Assembly: GCA_030633185.1 (NCBI GenBank) | Contig: DAOVTG010000011.1 | Span: 1-24,010, forward strand | Reading direction: 5' to 3' | DNA from: Deltaproteobacteria bacterium | Lineage (GTDB): Bacteria > Desulfobacterota > Anaeroferrophillalia > Anaeroferrophillales > Tharpellaceae | Length of the DNA stretch: 24,010 nucleotides | Part shown: positions 7,917-15,526 of the stretch, in pieces | Numbering within the stretch: the stretch's first letter is position 1 | How the letters are laid out: the number at the start of each line of letters is the position of its first letter | The notes under the pieces: generated by a model | What the model saw: the letters and a program-made list of their open reading frames with translations, nothing else | The model's database searches: none | Told to the model about the DNA's origin: nothing | Position numbers and translations under genes: made by a program

Positions 7917-8481
7917 TTGCCGACTCTCCCTCAAAAGAGGAGCGTGGATTGACCGTCACCAGATCAAAACCATCGCTCTCTTCAACCCGAACCATAACCC
8001 GATCCTGCGGGGATGCCGGAACCTCAATCCCGACATAATCGGCCGCAATCGGCAACTCTCGACAGCCGCGATCGACCAGTACCGCCAGTTGAATGCTCTG
8101 CGGCCGACCGAAATCGATCAAGCCATCCATAGCAGAGCGCACCGTACGCCCTGTATAGAGCACATCATCGACCAAAATAACAGTTGCATCATCAAGAGAA
8201 AAAGGGATCTCGGTTTTTCGCAGAACCGGATGATGGGTGGCGTGCGATAGGTCATCCCGATAGAGGGTAATATCGAGAATCCCTAGAGGCAGTTCCCGGC
8301 CGCTGCGATCCTTGATAATCCTCTGTAAACGCCGGGCCAGACAGACCCCCCGGGTTAAAATCCCGACCAAGGCCAACTTTTGATGACCCTGATTACGGGC
8401 CACAATCTCCTCTGCAATCCGAGCCAGTATCAGACCCATCTCTTGCGAGTCACATATCTTGTTCTCAACTATCTGCGACAT
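7906..8481 (-). CDS. pyrR: PyrR: pyrimidine operon regulator / uracil phosphoribosyltransferase
   Basis: PyrR proteins bind a stem-loop in pyr mRNA when UMP or UTP is high and promote termination; many also make UMP from uracil and PRPP. This 191-residue protein has the type I phosphoribosyltransferase fold with the PRPP loop VILVDDVLYTGRTV (101-114) and the conserved TLYRDDL block (72-78). The C-terminal tail of about 12 residues overlaps the pyrB start. The ATG at 8481 is only 6 nt from the STAS gene stop, with AGAGG just before it. There is therefore no room for the leader attenuator found upstream of pyr genes in Bacillus, and I found no obvious PyrR-type terminator pair in the pyr genes. 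Its role here could be mainly enzymatic, or it may act on another RNA. Confidence 0.95.
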   Translation of the reverse strand: MSQIVENKICDSQEMGLILARIAEEIVARNQGHQKLALVGILTRGVCLARRLQRIIKDRSGRELPLGILDITLYRDDLSHATHHPVLRKTEIPFSLDDATVILVDDVLYTGRTVRSAMDGLIDFGRPQSIQLAVLVDRGCRELPIAADYVGIEVPASPQDRVMVRVEESDGFDLVTVNPRSSFEGESANGI

Positions 8482-8487
8482 TGCCCT

Positions 8488-8829
8488 CTACCCGGTAATA
8501 GTCTCTAATGATTTCTCGATCCTGATAACTTTATCAAGGTGGGTCAACTTGAGCAGAACCTCAATATCATGATTAGGTGCCGCCAGAGCCAGAGACAATT
8601 GCCGCTCGGCCAGATATTTATAGAGACCAAAAATAGCCCCAAGCCCGGAGGAGTCGATGGCAGTCACTTCCGAGAGGTCAAATACCAGGTTGCAACCGGG
8701 TCGTTTCTCAAGTTCCACAATCACTTCTTGACTCAGTTGGTCACGGATCAACAAGTTGATAATGCCCCTAAAACTAACAATCAACCAACCACTACTTTCA
8801 CCAAATTCAAGCTCAATTGCTTCAGCCAT
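8488..8829 (-). CDS. STAS-domain anti-sigma factor antagonist (SpoIIAA/RsbV-like)
   Basis: This is a single-domain 113-residue STAS protein. The signature IDSSGLGAI (58-66) holds the serine, probably Ser60, that a partner-switching kinase phosphorylates in SpoIIAA and RsbV. Unphosphorylated, such proteins bind a HATPase-type kinase/anti-sigma factor and release its target. The start ATG has a strong GGGAGG 6 nt upstream. No cognate kinase, phosphatase or sigma factor gene lies in the window, so the target is unknown. It sits 18 nt after lepB and 6 nt before pyrR, apparently in the same transcript. It could equally be a structural or transport-associated STAS protein, but the intact DSSG favours regulation. 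Confidence 0.9.
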   Translation of the reverse strand: MAEAIELEFGESSGWLIVSFRGIINLLIRDQLSQEVIVELEKRPGCNLVFDLSEVTAIDSSGLGAIFGLYKYLAERQLSLALAAPNHDIEVLLKLTHLDKVIRIEKSLETITG

Positions 8830-8847
8830 TACAAACCTCCCATAAAC

Positions 8848-9489
8848 TTAGTGAATCAGTTGCCCAATCCTTCTAAAACGCACTTTTTCATAGATATTTC
8901 TACTCAACCTATTCCACGACCAATAGAGAATCAGAGCTTTCCCTTTAAGCTGATCAAAAGGAACAAAGCCCCAAAAACGACTGTCAAAACTGCGGTCACG
9001 ATTGTCCCCCATAACCAGAACATGCTCAGGCGGGACGACTACCGGACCAAAATTGTCACGAGGCACCAGACCGGTGACTCCGGAATCGCGATAAACACCG
9101 TAAGGATCGTCCCAGAGCTTTCCGTTAATATATATCTTTTTTTGACGAATTTCAACCGTGTCACCGGGAGCCCCAACCACCCGTTTAATGAAATCTTTCT
9201 TTTTATCTTTTGGGAAGATAAAGACAACAATATCGCCGCGCTGTGGCTCCTTATAGACAAAAAATTTACGGTCGACAAAAGGCAGTTTGATCCCATAAAT
9301 AAATTTATTGACAAGCAGATGATCTCCAACCAACAAAGTCGGCTCCATCGAACCTGAAGGAATCTTAAAGGCCTGGACGACAAAGGCACGAATAAAAAGG
9401 GCAATCAGGATGGCAATAACAATCGATTCAGCATATTCGCGAATCACGCCGCCCTTACTTTTTTTTGTTTCAATATTTTTCTTAGACAA
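8848..9489 (-). CDS. lepB: Signal peptidase I
   Basis: LepB is a membrane-bound serine/lysine protease that removes signal peptides from secreted proteins. One N-terminal membrane segment (about 22-40) leads into the active site: PSGSMEPTL with nucleophile Ser47, the general base Lys102 in FIKRVVGAPGD, and the GDNRD box (161-165). At 213 residues it is the short form with a single anchor. The listed start is a TTG (9487-9489) with a poor ribosome-binding site. An in-frame GTG at the valine of position 15, preceded by AAGGG, is an alternative that keeps the whole anchor. It follows lepA by 20 nt, the classic lepA-lepB pair. Confidence 0.96.
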   Translation of the reverse strand: MSKKNIETKKSKGGVIREYAESIVIAILIALFIRAFVVQAFKIPSGSMEPTLLVGDHLLVNKFIYGIKLPFVDRKFFVYKEPQRGDIVVFIFPKDKKKDFIKRVVGAPGDTVEIRQKKIYINGKLWDDPYGVYRDSGVTGLVPRDNFGPVVVPPEHVLVMGDNRDRSFDSRFWGFVPFDQLKGKALILYWSWNRLSRNIYEKVRFRRIGQLIH

Positions 9490-9509
9490 AATGTTTTTTC
9501 TCTTTACTA

Positions 9510-11315
9510 CTAATTATCTATGTTTAAAATTGCTAAAAATGCGTCTTGAGGCAGTTCAACCTTACCCACCCGTTTCATCCGTTTTTTGCCAGCTTTCTGT
9601 TTTTCCAGAAGCTTCCGTTTCCGGCTGATGTCGCCGCCATAACATTTAGCGGTGACATTTTTGCGCAAGGCTTTGACTGTTGTTCGAGCCACCACTTTGG
9701 TTCCGATAGCCGCCTGGATCGCGACCTCAAACATCTGCCGGGGAATCAACTCTTTCATCTTAACCGCGAGATCGCGGCCCCGATCAAAAGAGTACTCCTG
9801 ATGGACAATCATCGAGAGCGCATCAACCAACTCGCCATTGATCAAAATATCAAGTTTTACCAAGTTGGCATGGCGGTGACCACAGGGTTCATAATCGAGT
9901 GAGGCGTAACCCCTGGTCAACGATTTGAGCCGATCGTAAAAATCGAGAACAATCTCATTTAAGGGAAGATCGTAGACCACCATAGCCCGGGTCTCATCCA
10001 GATATTTAACCTCTTGCTGAGCCCCCCGCTTATCTTCACAGAGTTTCATGATATTGCCGATATACTCATTGGGAACATAAATCGAAGCCCGAACCATGGG
10101 CTCACCGATATTACTGATATCACCGGCCGGAGGCATACTGCTCGGATTATCAATTTCAATAGTCGTACCGTCTCTCAGCTCGATCTTGTAAATTACCGTC
10201 GGTGAAGTTGTAATTAGATCAAGCTGATATTCGCGTTCGAGGCGCTCCTGAATAATCTCCATATGGAGCAGCCCTAAAAAGCCGCATCGAAAACCAAAAC
10301 CCAAAGCGGTTGAGGTTTCCGGCTGGAAAGTAAAGGAGGCATCATTAAGGCGGAGTTTGGCCAGCGCGTCCCTTAAAGGCTCATACTGAATTGAATCGGT
10401 CGGATAGAGACCACTGAAAACCATCGGTTGAGCTTCTTTAAAACCGGGAAAGGGAGTCGCGGTCGCCTCTTTAAAGCCGGTTATCGTATCTCCGACTTTA
10501 CAATCAGCCACGGTTTTAATCCCGGCAATAACAAAGCCGACTTCACCAACTTCAAGGGTTTTAGTATCAACCATAGCCGGACGCATTTTCCCGACCCGCA
10601 GAACCTCAAATTCACGTTCGGTTGACATCATCTTGATCTTCATACCGGGTTTGATCATCCCATCAAAGATCCGAACCAGAGCAACCACTCCCTGATAAGC
10701 ATCAAACCAGGAATCAAAAATCATCGCCTTTAACGGCGCCTCCAGCTCGCCTTTCGGAGCCGGGATACGCTCAACCACAGCCTCAAGAAATTCATCAATG
10801 CCGACCCCGGTTTTAGCACTGATCAAAAGCGCATCTTCGGTATCAAGTCCGATCACCTCTTCAATCTGGCGCTTGATCCGCTCGGGTTCGGCGACCGGCA
10901 GATCGATCTTGTTCAAAACCGGAATAATCTCCAGATCAGCATCCAGAGCATGATAGACATTGGCCAAGGTTTGAGCTTCAACCCCTTGCGCCGCATCAAC
11001 CACCAATACCGCTCCTTCAGTGGCCGCCAAACTGCGCGACACTTCATAGGAAAAATCGACATGCCCGGGCGTATCAATCATGTTAAGCTGATAGTTCTGA
11101 CCGTCGCAGGCTTTATAATTGAGACAAACCGATTGCGCCTTAATCGTAATCCCGCGCTCACGCTCAATATCCATCGTATCTAAGAGCTGCGCCTTCATCT
11201 CACGAGCAGTGACCGCCCCAGTCACCTCAAGCAGGCGATCCGCAAGCGTTGACTTACCGTGGTCAATATGAGCGATAATCGAAAAATTACGAATATTCTT
11301 TTGAGATAAAGCCAT
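9510..11315 (-). CDS. lepA: Elongation factor 4 (LepA), ribosome-associated GTPase
   Basis: LepA/EF4 is a translational GTPase related to EF-G that acts on ribosomes and their assembly. The G motifs are intact: AHIDHGKST (G1), DTPGHVDF (G3) and NKIDLP (G4). EF-G-like domains and the LepA-specific C-terminal domain follow. The frame is open from a TTG at 11354, but homologues begin with M-x-x-x-KNIRNFSIIAH, so I use the ATG at 11315, giving 601 residues, the normal family length. The ribosome-binding site is weak. The upstream gap to the SPOR gene (11316-11591) holds palindromic repeat copy A and no convincing promoter. It heads the lepA-lepB-STAS-pyr run. Confidence 0.97.
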   Translation of the reverse strand: MALSQKNIRNFSIIAHIDHGKSTLADRLLEVTGAVTAREMKAQLLDTMDIERERGITIKAQSVCLNYKACDGQNYQLNMIDTPGHVDFSYEVSRSLAATEGAVLVVDAAQGVEAQTLANVYHALDADLEIIPVLNKIDLPVAEPERIKRQIEEVIGLDTEDALLISAKTGVGIDEFLEAVVERIPAPKGELEAPLKAMIFDSWFDAYQGVVALVRIFDGMIKPGMKIKMMSTEREFEVLRVGKMRPAMVDTKTLEVGEVGFVIAGIKTVADCKVGDTITGFKEATATPFPGFKEAQPMVFSGLYPTDSIQYEPLRDALAKLRLNDASFTFQPETSTALGFGFRCGFLGLLHMEIIQERLEREYQLDLITTSPTVIYKIELRDGTTIEIDNPSSMPPAGDISNIGEPMVRASIYVPNEYIGNIMKLCEDKRGAQQEVKYLDETRAMVVYDLPLNEIVLDFYDRLKSLTRGYASLDYEPCGHRHANLVKLDILINGELVDALSMIVHQEYSFDRGRDLAVKMKELIPRQMFEVAIQAAIGTKVVARTTVKALRKNVTAKCYGGDISRKRKLLEKQKAGKKRMKRVGKVELPQDAFLAILNIDN

Positions 11316-11444
11316 ATATTTTATGCCACAACCCACATACAAAAAAAGACGCAACGCGCCGGATAAGTTAAATTAGATATTGCCATTGAACTTTAACGAA
11401 AGATATTCGAGAAAGCCAAGTTACCTTGCTTTTAGTTAAAACAG

Positions 11445-11586
11445 GATAGCAACGAACATTGCTTCGCCCTCATATATGGGGTCACAGCTTGACAAATGGC
11501 GAGTTAACATTTCGGCTTACGCGATCATCACAGCTCGCCCTTTGTCAAGCAATGACCCCACCCGAAACGGAACGGCATCTGAAAAG
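11445..11586. repeat. Palindromic dispersed repeat, GGGGTCA family, copy A
   Basis: The core 11478-11559 is a long imperfect palindrome: the 28-nt arms, starting GGGGTCAC and ending in ATGACCCC, differ at about four positions and both contain GCTTGACAAA. The same sequence, including flanks TGCTTCGCCCTCAT on the left and CGGAACGGCATCTGAA on the right, recurs at 22973-23113. It sits between the SPOR gene stop and lepA and encodes nothing. It resembles REP/BIME-type DNA; no RAYT transposase gene is present here. Confidence 0.85.
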
Positions 11587-11591
11587 TTACA

Positions 11592-12296
11592 TCATTGTTT
11601 GATAATCAAAGGCTCATATTTATGAGCTTTGGTGATTTCCTGCTGGTAGCGTTCAGCCTTTTCCAAATCTTTGATATTACTGATTTTCACCCGGTACCAT
11701 GTACCTTTACCGGCCACCTGAACTGCTTCAATTTCGACGCCCGGATAAGATTTCATCAGTTTACTGCGAACCAGACGGGCCTTGATCTCCTGAGCCAGAG
11801 AACAGATTCTCAACTCCCAGTTTCCGGCGGTTTTCGGCAATTGCTTTTTACTTCCCGCCACAACCGAAGCTACTTTTTTCTTTTTGACCAACGGAGCTTT
11901 TTTAATTCTGATAACTGAGCCGCCGCTCTCTGTCGGCTTATCCCCCAGTTCAACGTAAAAGGTCAAATCAAGATTCTTCACCGGCGCAGCCCTGGATGAT
12001 TCATTGGGCAACGGCAGTTTGCAGACGCCACCGGGACAGCAGTCGGAATAAGACTCCAAAGGCGGCTCTTCGGCCTTAGCGGAGCTACCGTCGGAAACCG
12101 GTAAACCGGGCATCTGCATGACCGCAACATCTGTCGGCCTGACCTTTTTAATCATCTCCTGATTAACGCGGGCCCAACGCTTATAGGACTCATTTTCCGG
12201 CAGTTTTATACCGACAAGAACCCCCACTCCAAAAGCCACAAAGAGAAAAATGAATAAGACAACAATAGTTTTTAACTGTTCCAACATAATCGTCAC
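11592..12296 (-). CDS. Membrane-anchored SPOR-domain protein
   Basis: This 234-residue protein has one N-terminal membrane helix (about 10-30), a linker of about 120 residues, and a C-terminal SPOR domain (about 155-234) with the W-x-L-R-I ... WYRVKI pattern. SPOR domains bind septal peptidoglycan stripped of stem peptides, so a role in cell division or envelope upkeep in the periplasm is likely, as for DedD or FtsN. The linker holds a cysteine cluster, SDCCPGGVC (Cys86, 87, 92), unusual for such proteins. The GTG at 12296 overlaps the argS stop (GTGA) with CGGA upstream; an ATG at 12287 is an alternative. The exact family is not recognised beyond SPOR. Confidence 0.85.
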   Translation of the reverse strand: MTIMLEQLKTIVVLFIFLFVAFGVGVLVGIKLPENESYKRWARVNQEMIKKVRPTDVAVMQMPGLPVSDGSSAKAEEPPLESYSDCCPGGVCKLPLPNESSRAAPVKNLDLTFYVELGDKPTESGGSVIRIKKAPLVKKKKVASVVAGSKKQLPKTAGNWELRICSLAQEIKARLVRSKLMKSYPGVEIEAVQVAGKGTWYRVKISNIKDLEKAERYQQEITKAHKYEPLIIKQ

Positions 12297-13969
12297 ATTT
12301 TTTCCGGAGCCGAAACTCCCAGAAGAGTAAGACAGATATTGATCACCTGACGAATTGTGTCAACCAGCAGAAGACGATCTCCAGAGACCTGCAGATCCTC
12401 GGTTATCACCTTGTTACGATTGTAATAGGAGTGCAACTGAGCGGCCAGTTCATCGAGATAATAGGTAATTCGATGGGGCTCAAGCGTACGTGCGGCACTC
12501 TCTAAAAGAGCCGTAAAATTATCCAGCTTTTTGATTATATCAAGCTCTTCAGGAAGTATTAACGAGGCCCCGAAAGAGGTTTTATCCGGATTGGGTTTAA
12601 GCCCCTCTTCCTTGGCCTTTCTCAAAATACTGCAGATCCTGGCGTGAGCGTACTGGGCGTAATAAACCGGGTTGTCATTATTGCGGGATTTGGCGAGCTC
12701 AAGATCAAATTCGAGCTGACTGTCAGATCGCCGGGTCAAAAAGAAATAACGGGCCGCATCTTTGCCGACCTCTTTAACAACTTCCTCAAGCGTAACAAAT
12801 TCACCCGACCGGGTCGACATAGCAACCGGGGTTCCGCCCCGCGAGAGGCTGACCAACTGGACTAAAATTGCGGCAAAGCTCTCAGGTTCATTACCCAGAG
12901 CTTCAATTGCGGCTTTGAGACGGGGCACATAACCATGATGGTCTGCACCCCAGATATCGATCAGAAGATCATAACCGCGTTCATACTTTTCCCGATGATA
13001 AGCGATATCGGAAGCAAAATAGGTTTTTACGCCATTGGCCCTGACCACTACCCGATCTTTTTCGTCACCGAAACGGGAAGAGGCAAACCAGACAGCCCCC
13101 TCCTCTTCATAAAGAACCTCCGTCTTCTTAAGATCGGCCAGTGCAGCATCAACCCGACCCGAAGTAAAAAATTCCTTCTCACTGGTCCAGTGTTCAAACT
13201 CAACCCCGAAAAGATCAAGGTCGTCACGAATACCGACGAGGATGTCATCAGCCGCGAGCTTGGTAAAAAACTCGATCCCGGTTTCGTCCTCCTCATCAAT
13301 ATTTGCGGCAACCAATTCAGCACCCTGGTTGGCAAGAAGCTCCTTCGCCATCTCTAAAAGATAGTCACCCCGGTAGTAGCCATCCGGTATCTCACCCTGA
13401 CGCCGCCCCAAAAGTTCCAGGTAACGCCAACGCAATGAACGACCAAGTACCATCATCTGATTACCGGCATCATTAACGTAATATTCTCGGTCAACCGCAA
13501 AACCCGTCCGTTTTAAAAGACGAGCCAGAACATCGCCGACCGCCGCCCCGCGACCATGCCCGATATGCAACGGTCCGGTCGGATTGGCACTGACGAACTC
13601 AACGAGAACCCGCCGACCTCGCCCATAATCAAGTCTGGCGAAGTCAGCTCCCTGGCCCATAATCTCCTGCAATCGACGATGCCAGCAGGAGAGTTCCAGG
13701 GTCATATTTATAAAACCGGGACCGGCAATTGTAACCCGAGCCAGATCGGCTTCTTTATCGAGTTCATCCTTAAGGGCTGCACCAATCGCTCGCGGATTAT
13801 CCTTCCAGCACCCGGACAACTGCATGGCGATATTAGAAGAGAAATCGCCAAAAGCTTTTTCGCGCGGCAACTCAATCCCGATTTCCGGCAAGTCCGAGCT
13901 CTTAAAACCACGCGCTGCGGCAACCACCGCAACCGCTTTTTCAACAAACCGTACAACTCTTTTTTTCAT
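12293..13969 (-). CDS. argS: Arginyl-tRNA synthetase
   Basis: ArgS charges tRNA-Arg with arginine. At 558 residues it is full length, with an N-terminal tRNA-recognition (Arg_N) domain (about 1-90), the class I HIGH motif as HIGH at 135-138 after NPTGPL, and a degenerate KMSKS-region sequence AMSTRSGEFV that is normal for many ArgRS. The C-terminal DALR anticodon-binding domain ends the protein. The ATG at 13969 has only a weak ribosome-binding site. Upstream, between ftsB and argS, lie a strong sigma70-type promoter (14110-14138) and a GC-rich hairpin with a T-rich tail (14051-14085), so argS probably has its own transcript with a leader of about 130 nt. It overlaps the SPOR gene by 4 bp. 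Confidence 0.97.
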   Translation of the reverse strand: MKKRVVRFVEKAVAVVAAARGFKSSDLPEIGIELPREKAFGDFSSNIAMQLSGCWKDNPRAIGAALKDELDKEADLARVTIAGPGFINMTLELSCWHRRLQEIMGQGADFARLDYGRGRRVLVEFVSANPTGPLHIGHGRGAAVGDVLARLLKRTGFAVDREYYVNDAGNQMMVLGRSLRWRYLELLGRRQGEIPDGYYRGDYLLEMAKELLANQGAELVAANIDEEDETGIEFFTKLAADDILVGIRDDLDLFGVEFEHWTSEKEFFTSGRVDAALADLKKTEVLYEEEGAVWFASSRFGDEKDRVVVRANGVKTYFASDIAYHREKYERGYDLLIDIWGADHHGYVPRLKAAIEALGNEPESFAAILVQLVSLSRGGTPVAMSTRSGEFVTLEEVVKEVGKDAARYFFLTRRSDSQLEFDLELAKSRNNDNPVYYAQYAHARICSILRKAKEEGLKPNPDKTSFGASLILPEELDIIKKLDNFTALLESAARTLEPHRITYYLDELAAQLHSYYNRNKVITEDLQVSGDRLLLVDTIRQVINICLTLLGVSAPEKM

Positions 13970-14050
13970 CGACCACTGGTCTCTTTAATTTTAGTGCCTT
14001 ACAGGTTATTTTCTTGTTTCTTGAGGGCAACGCCCACGTTAAGCAAACCT

Positions 14051-14085
14051 TAAACACAAAAATACCCCAGGCGCAAACCGGGGGG
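14051..14085 (-). terminator. Hairpin plus T-rich tail in the argS leader (attenuator, small-RNA end or ftsB terminator)
   Basis: On the minus strand CCCCGG pairs with CCTGGGG around a TTTGCG loop (14085-14065), followed by TATTTTTGTGTTT. This has the form of an intrinsic terminator. Because a strong promoter lies just upstream of it, transcripts from that promoter would meet the hairpin after about 40 nt. It could attenuate argS, end a tiny RNA, or stop read-through from ftsB. Confidence 0.6.
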
Positions 14086-14109
14086 CATCAAAACTCTACA
14101 AGCCTGAAG

Positions 14110-14138
14110 ATTGTAGTCAGTCACACTGTTTTTGTCAA
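14110..14138 (-). promoter_or_regulatory. Strong sigma70-type promoter upstream of argS
   Basis: The minus strand reads TTGACA (14138-14133), a 17-nt spacer, then TACAAT (14115-14110). It begins five bases after the ftsB stop codon. The predicted start is near 14103. This is the best promoter match in the window. Confidence 0.65.
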
Positions 14139-14142
14139 GCAA

Positions 14143-14418
14143 TTACCGGGATTCAAAGATAAAAAGGATCTCGTTTTCGCGGATCATATGAAGTTCACGA
14201 CGGACTACCAGCTCTTGATAACGGGCATCATTTTGCAAAAGGCGAATTTTGTGACCAAAACGCTGATTTTCAACCTTAAGCTCCCGGTTATGCTCCTTGA
14301 TACGATCGATTTCACTCTCAACCGTACCCAAGGCCCGCGCGCCGCGACTGCCGAACCAGGTAAGCCAGACAAAATAGAAAATGACAGCCAACAACAGACA
14401 GGAAATCACCCGTTTCAT
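14143..14418 (-). CDS. FtsB/DivIC-type septum formation initiator
   Basis: This 91-residue bitopic protein has a short N-terminus, one membrane helix (about 5-22) and a periplasmic coiled coil (about 30-65) rich in E, R and L heptads. It ends in the conserved region with RRELHMIRENEILFIF. This is the FtsB/DivIC architecture; these proteins bridge FtsL and FtsQ in the divisome. The frame is open from 14454, but I use the ATG at 14418, which overlaps the tonB stop by 4 bp (ATGA) and places the helix at the usual distance from the N-terminus. Being coupled to an exbBD-tonB set is unusual; the family more often neighbours eno. Confidence 0.88.
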   Translation of the reverse strand: MKRVISCLLLAVIFYFVWLTWFGSRGARALGTVESEIDRIKEHNRELKVENQRFGHKIRLLQNDARYQELVVRRELHMIRENEILFIFESR

Positions 14419-15500
14419 TGGGGCACCCGAAAAATAATATTGATAGTTCCCCACTGATCTTGCTGTTCAAGATCAGCCGAAAGAATTGAAAAACGCCACT
14501 GCTGCAAAAATCTCTCGGCCACACTGACAAGCTCAAGATCACCAATCTTTTCGGTCTTTATCCTACCGACACTACCGTCGGGGTGCACCCAGAATTTGAA
14601 ACCAACCGTGACATTTTTGGAGAGAGAAATTCTCGGCATTTCCGGCCGAAAGAGAACCTGTCGACTCTGGGCCACCGGTCCACTTAAACCATAATTATTT
14701 CGGGTGACGGTTGGTTCAGGCCTCTCAACCCGGGACAGAGCTTTTCCAGCAGCCGGAGAGATCAACTCATCGACTAAAGACCCGGATTCAGGAATCGGCC
14801 GATCGAAATCCCGGCTGTAACGACTGCCACTCAAACTACCGAAAGCTGGTTGACCCAAACGTTCCAAAAGTTCTTGCGGTCGGGCTGCAGGCTCTGTTTC
14901 AAGTGTGGGAATTAACACGGAATTTGAGCTCTCTGACGGTGCCAACTCCGGCAGTTCAACCAAAACCTGGGTTGACCGGGAAGACGCACCAGGAACAGGA
15001 AGCTCTTTGAAAAGATTATCGATCAAGGCTTCAACATGGTCATCAGCCAGCAGAAGAGAGGGCTTTTCCGCAGGAAAAGGCTTGGACTTAGGCTTAGGTT
15101 CGGGTTCTGACTCGGGCTCCGGTTCTGACTCGGGCTCAGGCTCTGACTCGGGCTCAGGCTCTGACTCGGGCTCAGGCTCTGGTTCTCGCTCGGGCTCGGG
15201 CTCCGGTTCAGGTTCCGGTTCCGGTTCCGGTTCCGGCTCGTGTTCCAGCACAGGCTTGGGTTCCGGCACAAGCTTAGGTTTAGGCTCCGGCTTAGGCTTG
15301 AACTTAGGCTTAGGTTTGGGCTCCGGCTCAACCAGGATAACTTCAATTTCAGTATCGGTTAACATGGCCAGGTGATAGATATGGATATTGCAATATCTGG
15401 TCAAATCCGGCAAGATCAGGATCAAAATGAGATGCAGAACGCAGGAGAGCATCACAAAAAAGATCAATCTCATAGGTTTATAGAGGGGGGTAAACTGCAA
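14415..15500 (-). CDS. TonB-like energy transducer with a long Pro/Glu-rich spacer
   Basis: TonB proteins carry energy from the ExbB-ExbD proton channel across the periplasm to outer-membrane partners. This 361-residue protein has an N-terminal membrane anchor (about 11-31), then an EP/KP-rich region (about 58-145) containing long EP and PESEPE runs that should form an extended rod. A second linker follows, then a C-terminal TonB-type domain (about 295-361) with the GFKFWVHPDGSVG and LQQWRF features. The start is TTG (15498-15500), chosen because a near-perfect ribosome-binding site precedes it (15503-15513). It follows exbD by 26 nt and overlaps ftsB by 4 bp. It may act as TonB or TolA; the lack of tolB and pal nearby favours a TonB-type role. 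Confidence 0.87.
   Translation of the reverse strand: MQFTPLYKPMRLIFFVMLSCVLHLILILILPDLTRYCNIHIYHLAMLTDTEIEVILVEPEPKPKPKFKPKPEPKPKLVPEPKPVLEHEPEPEPEPEPEPEPEPEREPEPEPESEPEPESEPEPESEPEPESEPEPKPKSKPFPAEKPSLLLADDHVEALIDNLFKELPVPGASSRSTQVLVELPELAPSESSNSVLIPTLETEPAARPQELLERLGQPAFGSLSGSRYSRDFDRPIPESGSLVDELISPAAGKALSRVERPEPTVTRNNYGLSGPVAQSRQVLFRPEMPRISLSKNVTVGFKFWVHPDGSVGRIKTEKIGDLELVSVAERFLQQWRFSILSADLEQQDQWGTINIIFRVPQ
15109..15180. repeat. Four 18-bp tandem repeats in the tonB spacer
   Basis: Units of 18 bp (type GACTCGGGCTCAGGCTCT on the plus strand) lie at 15109, 15127, 15145 and 15163. The last three are identical and the first differs at two bases. Each codes for six residues of the SEPEPE type. 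A run of 6-bp GGTTCC repeats follows at about 15205-15234. In-frame copy-number change would lengthen or shorten the rod. Confidence 0.9.
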
Positions 15501-15502
15501 CG

Positions 15503-15513
15503 ATCACCTCTTT
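15503..15513 (-). promoter_or_regulatory. Ribosome-binding site that fixes the tonB TTG start
   Basis: The mRNA reads AAAGAGGTGAT two bases before the TTG, complementary to most of the 16S rRNA 3' tail. The first in-frame ATG is 27 nt further on and has no site of its own, so the TTG is preferred. Confidence 0.7.
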
Positions 15514-15526
15514 TTTGTGCGAACCC

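Noticed and set aside
7917..7934. Upstream TTG start for pyrB
   Set aside because: It adds residues not seen in the family, and the ATG at 7916 has a well-placed GGAG.
11316..11354. Upstream TTG start for lepA
   Set aside because: The extra 13 residues are not part of LepA; the ATG at 11315 gives the conserved N-terminus and normal length.
14905..15375. Long plus-strand reading frame rich in Gly-Ser opposite tonB
   Set aside because: It is the antisense reading of the EP-coding tandem repeats; low complexity, no ribosome-binding site, and the minus-strand gene has clear TonB features.
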